Positions 45,461 through 54,600 of a DNA stretch of 64,000 nucleotides are shown piece after piece. Both the position numbers and the translations under genes were made by a program. The DNA comes from Psococerastis gibbosa (lineage: Eukaryota > Arthropoda > Insecta > Psocodea > Psocidae). Under the pieces are notes generated by a model. The model made no database searches. It was not told where the DNA came from and saw nothing but the letters and a program-made list of their open reading frames with translations. The stretch spans positions 10,912,001-10,976,000 of the forward strand of contig OZ020489.1 in NCBI GenBank assembly GCA_963971405.1, given 5' to 3'. Numbering within the stretch: the first letter of the stretch is position 1; each line of letters starts with the position of its first letter.

Positions 45461-45465
45461 ATGGT

Positions 45466-45765
45466 GGCTGGCTGCCTCTGGTGGTGCAGGCTTGTCTATA
45501 AAAAGCCATAAGTAGCCCGAGGATGGCTATGACGGCGAACAGTTGCCGCCATTAAATAAGCAACCACTACTAGGGTACTGTACTCTTTTGTCATGGGGTA
45601 GGGCTCCAAAGGTGGAGGAACATGGCTGGCTGCCTCTGGTGGTGCAGGCTTGTCTATAAAAAGACATAAGTAGCCCGAGGATGGCTATGACGGCGAACAG
45701 TTGCCGCTATTAAATAAGCAATTACTACTAGGGTCATGGGGTAGGGCTCCAAAGGTGGAGGAACT
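45466..45765 (+). repeat. Tandem duplication, 158-bp unit, two copies
   Basis: GGCTGGCTGCCTCTGGTGGT starts at 45466 and 45624. Both units run through CCCGAGGATGGCTATGACGG to GGGCTCCAAAGGTGGAGGAA. The second unit lacks about 15 bases (GTACTGTACTCTTTT). Confidence 0.88.
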
Positions 45766-46020
45766 CAATGAATAGTCAACGGCATAAGGATGTAGAAGGC
45801 AACGGGAAACTACTGCATTACAATTCCCTAGTAAATTCATCATGACACGCTACATACTTGACTTCCTTTTGGGGGTTCCGAAGCACAGTATCTACGTGTC
45901 TACGATTGTCATGATGATCGCCAATCATTGCTAGAAGAACCATTCGAAGAAGGAAAAGATTCGGCACTCTGCCACCCTTGGCTAGTCAACTGCGAGCATG
46001 ACTCCATTCGAAGAAGAAGA
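45745..46020 (+). repeat. Interspersed repeat R3, copy 3, with (GAAGAA) tail
   Basis: GTGGAGGAACTCAATGAATA, GTCAACGGCATAAGGATG, TTACAATTCCCTAGT, GATGATCGCCAATC, then GAAGAAGAAGATGAAGAA. The tail suggests this is the 3' end of a retroelement. Confidence 0.6.
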
Positions 46021-46094
46021 TGAAGAACCGACATTAAACTAACTTAGGTTGAAGACTCAACCTCCTCGTTCCAACTGAAAGTAGGGGGGAGCGT

Positions 46095-46150
46095 GTGGTC
46101 TAGCATAGATCGTGGGTACGAATCCCGCCAAATCCAGATATTTCTGGAGC
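46095..46150 (+). mobile_element. tRNA-like head of a SINE
   Basis: GTGTGGTCTAGCATAGATCG then GGGTACGAATCCCGCC, a B box with one mismatch. It matches the 1.1-kb head and is too diverged for a working tRNA. Confidence 0.4.
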
Positions 46151-46480
46151 CTCTATACTTTCAATTATGGCTATATTATCTACCTACATATTTCAGGTTA
46201 ATGGGATTTTTACTTTAAAAAAAAGTAATTGTGGGCTGTGGGGAGTCCAATTTGTTCCTTTGGAATCAGGCATAGTAGGCCGACAGGGACCTCCCTAGTT
46301 CCGTTATTCAATTACATGCTTCCTTGTTGTTTTTTAGTAAGTCTAATTGCTTTTAAGACTTTGTTCAAGCGGGCTCTAGGAAAATTAATATTTTTGTGGG
46401 GGAGATCATTGCCAGTGGGACTATTCTCCCCTAGTACAGATGAGGCGCGAAATGACCGTTTAACATCGGTACAGTAATAA

Positions 46481-46812
46481 ACAAAAAATAACAAAAACTT
46501 AGAGTTTTAGAAAAACTTGTTATAACAACCCGAATTAGTAAAACCCAAATAATCGTTAAGAAATTAACTTTGTCTAAGAAACCCACTTGTGTTAGTATAA
46601 AACCCTGAGCCCTTTCGGCAAGAACTGCCATCTACAGAGGGAAACCCACTAGCACAGTTACACCTTATCTGCGATTTGAGACTTGCTCAACTCGAGGAGA
46701 AAATGCAAATGTTTCTTAGACAAAGTTAATTTCTTAACGATTATTCGGGGTTTACTAATTCGGGTTGTTATAACAAGTTTTTCTAAAACTCTAAGTTTTT
46801 GTTATTTTTTGT
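46481..46812. mobile_element. Palindromic MITE, 332 bp, TAA flanks
   Basis: Arms of about 110 bases: ACAAAAAATAACAAAAACTT...TTTGTCTAAGAAAC and the inverse. TAA precedes the left end and follows the right. The ends (ACAAAAAATAAC) differ from the GGCGGGG group, so this is a separate family. Confidence 0.85.
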
Positions 46813-46889
46813 TAATTAAAATGAAATACCACGAAGTCACGAGTAATCTAATTAATTATGGTACAGTAATCACTCACTAGACACTAGGT

Positions 46890-47097
46890 TCAGTTTTGGT
46901 ACGGACTCCGACTTTCACCCGATAGGTAGTTGGTTCGAGTCCCACACTTGCTACATTTTCGGGCCTTGCTTCGGAGGCCATGTAAAGCAGACGGTCACGA
47001 GTCTTCCTAGTTGAGTTTAAGAAAGGGCTTTACAGTCCCAACTCCGCTAGGTTGACTTAGTAATAGAACAAAAAGTAACTATTTATTTACTTATTTA
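46890..47097 (+). mobile_element. SINE family 1, 5'-truncated
   Basis: Starts inside the head at GGTACGGACTCCGACTTTCA, keeps the B box GGTTCGAGTCC and ends in TATTTATTTACTTATTTATT. Several substitutions suggest an older copy. Confidence 0.8.
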
Positions 47098-47397
47098 TTA
47101 GAATGAAATAATTATAATTGACATTTTCCCACCTGTCCATCGCTTCTTTCGCAAACTTAGCCATACATTTTATTTTACCATCTCATCTTCTACTACCTAT
47201 TCTTGAGCAATCATTAATTCAATCTCGAAAATTTCAAAATTAATTTTACACGAGTATTTTTTACATCAAGTCCGTCTAACCGGCTATAAAAACTTACATG
47301 CGGGGGCTGATTCATGATCCATAAAATAAAGAGAAGAGGAGATCCAGATGTACAGTAGGTACCAGTTTTGTTTATACCTGAACTCTGAAGCTAATAC

Positions 47398-47587
47398 TCC
47401 CTACTACACACTCGAATATTGGTCCAATATTCGACCCAATAAATGTGGGCCCAAAAATTTTTGAAAGTGTAATACTTAAATTCAGATGCAAATCATTTAC
47501 ATCAATAGGCCTATAAACATTCCAAATAGGTACTTCTTCGATCGAATAAATATTTGGTCGAATAAATATTCGAGTGTAATCAGGGCC
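47398..47587. mobile_element. Short MITE with ACACTCGAATATT ends
   Basis: Left CCCTACTACACACTCGAATA and right inverse CGAATATTTATTCGAG-type sequence ending GTGTAATCAGGG. About 190 bp, no ORF. CCCTNNTTACACTCG-like ends suggest hAT but no duplication is clear. Confidence 0.5.
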
Positions 47588-48032
47588 ATAAGGTAACTAT
47601 AATTATAGTAAGCGAAACCTTCAAAATTATAATCGAAAATATTAGCCTACTGTTGAGTAGGGACTATTTTTATCACCTGAACTGGACAGCATACAAAAAT
47701 GTTTGGTACTGGATCAAATAAATGCCGATTTAGCAAGAATGCTATAAGTTGTAACTAATAGGCCTATATTATTATTAAAGCCGCTATTTTTTGGCTGGGT
47801 GAATGGTGTTATTATTTATCGCTATTCTAAATAATAATAATGTAGTATGAATAACTTAGTAATTAAAGCCACCCTGAGCTAGGGTAAATACTAGAAACTC
47901 CAACACAGTCGATAGTGAACTGCACATATCCTTCGATATCGGCATAGCTTCAGGGAACACAATCAACGCCGTGCCCAGGTTTTGATTTACGGGGGGGGGG
48001 GGGGGGGTCCAATTTTTTTAACGTAATTTATT
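47588..48032. other. No gene recognised
   Basis: A G run of about 17 at 47992-48007. No exon seen. Confidence 0.4.
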
Positions 48033-48036
48033 AATG

Positions 48037-48847
48037 TGTGGGGACCACTTAGTCCCACATGTGTAATAACCAGTCTGCTTCCAGCTTCACCTTTTTCCCG
48101 TTAGATGGCGCTGTTCACATTCAGATAATTCAATATTCCTCAATCTTCCTTTTACGTATTTATTTCTCTTATTCAATAATATCTTTAATCTACCCTCTGT
48201 GTCTCATCAGCTCCTTTAGCTGTGGACACAGAGTTGGTTTTTCTATATGGAAGCAGGCTGGATCAAATTCAATATTAATTGTAAGCATGTATCGTTCTCG
48301 TCTCACAGCTCATATTGTAACCACTGTGTGTTAAAGTACTCTAACTTGAGTCGAAGCACTGCAATACAAACCAATTCAAGTCTACACTGCCTATTCAATT
48401 GCATCGTCCTTCGACAAGCTACATTGGTGACCCTGACTTCCAGTCTTAGGAGGGGGGTAATGTGGGGACCACTTAGTCCCACATGTGTAATAACCAGTCT
48501 GCTTCCAGCTTCACCTTTTTCCCGTTAGATGGCGCTGTTCACATTCAGATAATTCAATATTCCTCAATCTTCCTTTTACGTATTTATTTCTCTTATTCAA
48601 TAATATCTTTAATCTACCCTCTGTGTCTCATCAGCTCCTTTAGCTGTGGACACAGAGTTGGTTTTTCTATATGGAAGCAGGCTGGATCAAATTCAATATT
48701 AATTGTAAGCATGTATCGTTCTCGTCTCACAGCTCATATTGTAACCACTGTGTGTTAAAGTACTCTAACTTGAGTCGAAGCACTGCAATACAAACCAATT
48801 CAAGTCTACACTGCCTATTCAATTGCATCGTCCTTCGACAAGCTACA
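48037..48847 (+). mobile_element. LTR retrotransposon reduced to two LTRs, PBS and PPT
   Basis: LTR1 is 48037-48423 and LTR2 is 48461-48847, both 387 bp and, as far as I can read, identical. Each starts TGTGGGGACC and ends AGCTACA. Between them lie 37 bases. They start TTGGTGACCCTGAC, a primer-binding site complementary to the 3' end expected for tRNA-Trp. They finish AGGAGGGGGGTAA, a polypurine tract. AATG flanks the insert at 48033-48036 and 48848-48851. No gag or pol remains. A Trp PBS and 4-bp duplication fit Ty3-type (CsRn1-like) elements; that assignment is inference. It must have been mobilised by proteins in trans, or lost its interior by deletion. Confidence 0.93.
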
Positions 48848-49051
48848 AATGAATTACTTTATGAATTCTTCAAACAATACAGGTTTGGACAACGCCCCAG
48901 GGCACGGCCATGAACACAATGCTTCTTGTTGGAATCTCTGACTTGCAGCAACTTTCCAAAATAAACAATCTGAACACTGTGCATCCTGGTACTGCTACTG
49001 CCTCAATAACCCTATCATACATCATAGAGTTACTTTATATAGCTCGCCAAA

Positions 49052-49362
49052 TGCCTTACCATGTTGAATCCATGGGAGCAGAGTATGTTTCGAACTGCGG
49101 CTAACTTGGTAGTGTGCACAGCGTTGGCAGGGGAACATGGTGGGACATGATAACGCGCTGAGTCTACATGCATGTCGAGTCCTGGTCACCTCCGATTTAA
49201 TCGTGTGACTTTATCATGTTTCCCAAGTGGTTCAGAATCCACTATAATCAGGAGGTCCACCCTGTCAGTCAACTCCCCTTCCTGCCCTTAGCCCTTAGGG
49301 TGCCTCAGGTTAACAAACAGGCTTGCTTAAAGCAGAAATGCTGAAAGCAGGCGTTGGAAACA
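49052..49362 (+). repeat. Repeat R1 copy
   Basis: GCCTTACCATGTTGAATCCA, CACCTCCGATTTAATCGTG, AATCAGGAGGTCCACCCTGT, AGCAGAAATGCTGAAAGCAG. Shorter than the 27.3-kb copy by an internal deletion. Confidence 0.75.
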
Positions 49363-49369
49363 ACAACTT

Positions 49370-49450
49370 TATATAGCTCAATCGGTATGCCACCATCGCG
49401 AAACCGGGAAGGTTGGGGTATAGAACCGCATATCTTGCTTTGTATTATTT
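49370..49450 (+). mobile_element. Degenerate tRNA-like head
   Basis: TATAGCTCAATCGGTATGCC fits an A box and GGTATAGAACCGCAT a damaged B box at tRNA-like spacing. Probably a SINE remnant rather than a tRNA gene, because no acceptor stem closes. Confidence 0.35.
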
Positions 49451-49850
49451 TTTAAGCGACTAGGTTTGAGTTTCTAATATTCATTATTTCTATTGCAACT
49501 TACAACCTTTTGCCTTTAATACAACCTTCGTGATCTCCCGTAGACTAGCAGTTCTGCTAACTGGTCGTCTGCTGCTGTGGAGAGCCTGGATATTTTTCTA
49601 TTTCTGCTATAGGGGACGGCTCTCGTCGAAGCTCTTCACATCTGGACACTTTGTTTGTGCTGAGGAGGAGGGATGCAGGTCTTTCGGTACCGTTTGGTAT
49701 GCTGCTACTTCGTTCCTGGCCTTCTAGTCTGCAATGGAGAAGAATTAGAAGTCAGCAAGTAGACCGGTATTGCTAGTTTGCTACTAGTTGGTAAGAAGTC
49801 AGAATCTTCCTCTAAATATGTCCAATTTTTTGGTTTCCCAATTTGGGCAT
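49451..49850. other. No gene recognised
   Basis: No exon or repeat structure seen. Confidence 0.4.
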
Positions 49851-49853
49851 ATA

Positions 49854-50623
49854 CAGGGTACGGCAGCATAATTTCCTTTTTTTTAAATTGATAAAACCCA
49901 TTGTATGAACCAGAAACTTTTCAATTGGTTTTTATAATGTAAGTAAGTACATACTTAAGTTTTTTTTACATAGTTTTGAAGATCAAATCATTTAGATGAC
50001 TATTGTCGATGCATTGAGTAGGCCCTATACCGATTTTTTGTGTTTTTCATGACTTTTTCAAGCATAGCAGGCGTTTTCTTAGCAATTTCATCCTGGATAT
50101 TGTTCTTTATATCTTTGGACGGTTCCCATAAACACGGGATTTAAAAAAAACCCACAGAAACAAAACACAAGGTGACAAATCGGGAGATCGGGCCGGCCAC
50201 TGCAAATCACCCCTGATTGAGATGAGGCGTTCTGGGAACTGTCCCCTCAAAACAGCCTGACTGCCTCAATGTTCTCACGTGATCCAATGGGCCGAGGAAC
50301 TCTAGTTCTTCGGTTTGTCACACTGGCAGTTTGTCTGAGCGTAGTGACCCACAAGACAATTGATTTCCGGTCCGGAAACGGGGCTAAAGTAAAGTGATCC
50401 CGAAAGGCGCGATGGGTTGCAATCACAGAAGAACCGCTCAAAAAATAGGCCTCCACGGCAAATGCACGCTGCTCACTGCTCCAACGCATGATGGTGACTG
50501 AACTGTGCTACAAAAAAAACTTTAAAGTGCCATCTCTCGAACAAGACCACAAGGATTTCGCCACCACATCAACTGACCAAGTGGCGCGCATTACAAATAA
50601 GGAAATTATGCTGCCGCACCCTG
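49854..50623 (-). mobile_element. Tc1/mariner-type element with intact ends, internally deleted
   Basis: The ends CAGGGTACGGCAGCATAATT and AATTATGCTGCCGCACCCTG are inverted repeats of about 27 bases with one mismatch. TA lies immediately outside both (49852-49853, 50624-50625). On the minus strand the transposase starts at 50489. The 770-bp size is roughly half of what a complete element of this type would need. Confidence 0.92.
49965..50489 (-). pseudogene. Internally deleted transposase (N-terminus fused to C-terminus)
   Basis: ATG 50489 opens MRWSSEQRAFAVEAYFLSGS, a helix-turn-helix start, continuing to RPIGSRENIEAVRLF and a stop at 50247. In a shifted frame the next bases read GQFPERLISIRGDLQWPARS then PDLSPC and PKDIKNNIQDEIAKKTPAML. 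That is the third catalytic block and C-terminal helices of the same transposase type. The middle of the protein, including the first two catalytic aspartates, is gone. The Asp expected after SPC is Val here. Part of an IS630/Tc1-mariner lineage I know from many insects. Certainly inactive. Confidence 0.85.
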
Positions 50624-50625
50624 TA

Positions 50626-50910
50626 CATAGGCTATCTTCCCTTGGATTATTACATGCAGGCGGCGATACTTTTCGTTCCTCATCACTTGGTCGAAGTATG
50701 TTAGTTTCCATTTCTGATTTTTGATGCTCTCTACTGTGCCTTGGTGGAACTTATACATAATATAAATAAGGTAAATAAAAATCCGATCAGTCGTAGACAT
50801 GGGTTATGACTCGAAGGAGCGAGGAGCTGCTTGAGAGGTGACAGGTAGGCTACTCCGAAAGGTTTGTGGACCAGCGCAAAATCAGGGGGAGAGGGAGGGA
50901 CAGAGAGAGT
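50626..50910. other. No gene recognised
   Basis: Sequence between the transposon and the LINE fragment; nothing recognised. Confidence 0.35.
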
Positions 50911-50914
50911 GGCG

Positions 50915-51238
50915 TATCCGTAGAAATGGCGAGCTCTACGCGATTTACCGATAACCTACGATAGTAGCCGACATCAAGAGAGCCCGCATCCGGTGGCTAT
51001 AGGGCATGTGGAACGAATGCCAGACGATACAGCTACAAGAGCAGTCTTACACAAGGTGCCCCAGGGAAGAAGACGAGTGGGACAGTCACGGATAAGATGG
51101 CTGGACGACGTCGAGGTGAATCTGCCGATCCTTGGCGTCAATGACTGGCGAAGGAGAGCGCAGGGCTGCTCAGACAGGCGCGATGTGGCAGAGCAGGCCG
51201 ACCCCTCATGGGCCGTAGCGCCAAGGAGTAAGTAGTAA
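50915..51238 (+). pseudogene. LINE ORF C-terminal fragment
   Basis: RRNGELYAIYR, a stop, PTIVADIKRARIRWL, then a two-base insertion (TA near 50999) and GHVERMPDDTATRAVLHKVP, RIRWLDDVEVNLPILGVNDW to a stop at 51236-51238. Same family as 1-215. It ends about 145 bases from the stop codon of the membrane-protein gene on the opposite strand, so the two 3' ends converge. Confidence 0.72.
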
Positions 51239-51321
51239 GCAAGGTTTCGGCACTAGACCATCGTAATGGAGAGTTTATCTGTTTACATTTTTATTACCGA
51301 TCGTATAATAATATAATTGTT

Positions 51322-51327
51322 TTTATT
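51322..51327 (-). terminator. Candidate polyadenylation signal
   Basis: AATAAA on the minus strand, about 55 bases past the TGA of the membrane-protein gene. An (AAT)n run (51349-51373) lies between, which lowers confidence. Confidence 0.4.
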
Positions 51328-51381
51328 TTGTGGACTAAGCTACGCCAATATTATTATTATTATTATTATTATTTCCTTTTG

Positions 51382-51625
51382 TCAACCGTCAGCAGTAACT
51401 CGGCTTCTGAAATTAGCTAGTAGTCTCTGTACCTGAGACACTCCCGACCAAGTATTGGTCGATAAACCGTTATATAAGCTCACAGCCATGTACCTGCTAT
51501 TATCGGCGTTTCTAGCCCATAAGTCGGAACGGAGATAGCTGTTGATTTCGCTGGCACTTCCAACCGAGTCGTTCCTCTCCATCAGCGAGGGGCTTCTTGA
51601 GTATCGTAGCAACTCCTTTGAACTT
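51382..51625 (-). CDS. Membrane-protein terminal exon
   Basis: Acceptor ATGTTACAG; the first A completes a Ser codon across the junction. Contains RYSRSPSLMERNDSVGSASE, a likely kinase or 14-3-3 site region, and ends QRLLANFRSRVTADG, TGA. Confidence 0.87.
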
Positions 51626-54600
51626 CTGTAACATTAATATATTTCCTTGCATTAACAACCACAAATATATTTCATAAATTTTGTGGGTGCTCAGTTGAAT
51701 ACTACTTAACTCAGAGGACTGTATACCATATTTTTATGTGTCTCAAAGTCTCTGAAATTGATTTGTTAAGCATAGGTGTCATTTTCATATGAACATGAAT
51801 TGTAGCTCATGTTACCTGTTAGGTAGTGCCAAACACAGGAGATATGAACTTGAGCCAAGAAATGTTGAAATATTTAACACACGCAATGGTTGTAGGTATA
51901 TTGGATATTATATCGTATGAGGGCTTTCTATGGACCCAATTGAAAAGCATTTAGGCGGGGTTTCCACCGACCTCTCATTGCAGAATGTAAAGACGTTGAC
52001 GTGGTAGCAGACATTCAAGACTTAGGCGGGTATTCCACCGACCTCTCGTTGCAGAATGCAAATTACATTAACGGATATTTGAATTTTTCTTTTTATAGAA
52101 ATCTATTAAAATGTTTGTACTTAACATACGGCATTTTTTAATTTTAGTTTGTTTGTTTGTGATAAAAAAAATCGACTTTAAATAACGTTTTATAAAGTAT
52201 TGTACTCGCTTACTCGCTACTCGTATATACAGTACCGTACATCTGCATACAGTACAAAAATACAATCAGAGAAGCTCATTAACATTGCCATTAAATCGTA
52301 CCTCTTTCAATACACTTTGCTGGTAATACCCCATTATTACAATAGTCGCTTTGTTGTCGCCTGGTCGTTACCAAAGGGACCCCCGATTAACTAAAGCTAA
52401 GAAAGAGGGTTACTAGATGCCGCGCGATTCTGTGTAGGTGGGGACCCGACTTGCGACCCGACAATCTGTCCCAGACAGATCTCTCAGATGGCAATGACAA
52501 GTAGTGTTTTGGACCAACGTGTCCTAGGCCCGGACACGTTAAGTAAGTAAGTGTTTCCATAGTGCAATAGATGTTTACGTTTCAGCAGATGAGAAACTTA
52601 CGAATTTGAAGGTCTTGTAGATGTAGGGTCATTAGGTGTTTCTGGATAGCCGAAACCTCCGGTATCGTAGCCAACTTGGTTCCCATATCTATAGCTGTTG
52701 TTCTGACTACCTGACGAGGACATGCTGAGGTCGGACTGGGATAAGCCTGAAAAAATAATAAATAATAATAATACATAAATAATATATACTGTATAATGTG
52801 AATCACAGTTGTCAAAACAAACCAAAACGATCACCTTTACAAAATATACCAGGGTACACGTACGCATATTCAGGTTGAAATAACAACAGATAGCAGGAGC
52901 ATGAAGTACCTCATTCTGTTGCCATTTCCACTTGAATGCAAAGTCACCCGATCTGTCAAACCTTAAGTAACAATTCATTTCTAAATGAGTTACGTCCCAT
53001 TGAGAGCAAGTCAATATCATATTCAGTAAATAGGTAATATGTAAATACTCTGTAAAGGATTCTCATAGACTAGTGACCATTAAATATAAATAACTCTCGA
53101 GAGCAAGTGGCCCTTACGTTTACTCTAAGTAAGAGAAATGGTAATTCTGTTTGTAATTGTACCTAATAATACACATTTTTTTGATTATATGCGTTTGGCG
53201 CCATTTTTGTGACATTAAGGAGATGACTTCAAAATATTTTGTAAGCAAATTACGACCGAGTTTGAATTCTTTGATTTTCCTCCTCTACCAGACTGTGTCA
53301 ACTCGTTCATTGATTCTCTTCGTGCCATGGGCTCGTTTCACGGTATTTCCCTTGACCTTCATATGTAGGCCTGCATCCATAAGCCATAACAGAGTTATGG
53401 TATCACGCCCCGAAAGTCTAGCTTAGCGTAGACCTACTGAAATGAAAAAGACGTCGGCAAATCGCGACAGGTATAGAATCGTCCGTCTGTATACCGGGCC
53501 TAAATCTCTTCTCCCTCGTAACCAAGGCCGTAGCCAGTGGTGAGGTGACCTCAAAGTAATTAAAACTCCATACTATCTAGTGTACACTGAAAATATTTCG
53601 AGGTGGGGTCCTTGACGGACTACTATGCTAGTCTACCTTGTCTTCTGTTTTTCCCTACCTGTTTGGCTACTTCCTTTGTCCTCATCTTCTACGTCTTCCG
53701 GTGGTCTATGTATCAGAGCACCATGGTCAGTTGTTATAGACATTGTTGGACATTCCTGGACTTCAGGGAAGCCTACATTCGTCACATAAGTTGTGGTGCT
53801 CCCCCGCGAGTCCACACGAATAGATGGCGATGTGTCCTGCGAAAGAAAAATTATGAGCCATTAGGCGGGGTTTTCACCGACATGCTAGTGCTAAATACAA
53901 ATTCGGTGACGTGGTAACAGACATTCAAGACTTAGGCGGGGTTTCCACGGACCTCGCATTGGAGAATGCAAATGACATTGACGGAAATTTGAATTTTTCT
54001 TTTTATAGAAATCTATTGAAATGTTTGTACTTAACATATCCCATGAAGCCATTTTTTAATTTTAGTTTGTTTGTTTGTTTGTGATTTTACTCTATGATCA
54101 TGGATCAATTTTAACTATGGCATAGAGTAAAACAAACATTTCCGTCAATGTCATTTGCATTCTGCAATGCGAGGTCGGTGGAAGTCAAGAGTATAGAGTA
54201 CATCGAATTCCACTTGAGAGTTAGAGTGGCCCTAATCTGCCAGATACTGCGGTCTTCCACCATGCTTTGGAATAGGGTTAGTAGTAGTATGGTTGGACCC
54301 AGTCCCAGGCCACGGTGTGGGCCCACAGGACAGGGGACCTCCTTATTTTAGTGGATTCCGAACCACTTGGGAAACACAGTGAAGTCACACGATTAGTTCG
54401 GAAGTGACCAGGACAAGTCCTACCATGTTTCCCTACCGGCACTGTGCACACTACCAAGTTATCTGCATCTTTGAACCTGCTCTGGTCCGCTGGATTCAAC
54501 TCGGTCGGGCGGCCGGCTTTGGAATAGGGTTAAACATGGTGGAAGACTGTCCTATCAGTCAAATTTATTTTTTCGACAGTTGGTAGTAGTGACCTTTCTC

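Noticed and set aside
48059-48758. Repeated 91- and 93-codon open frames in two tandem copies
   Set aside because: They lie wholly inside the LTRs and recur in the solo LTR; they are incidental frames of a repeat, not genes.
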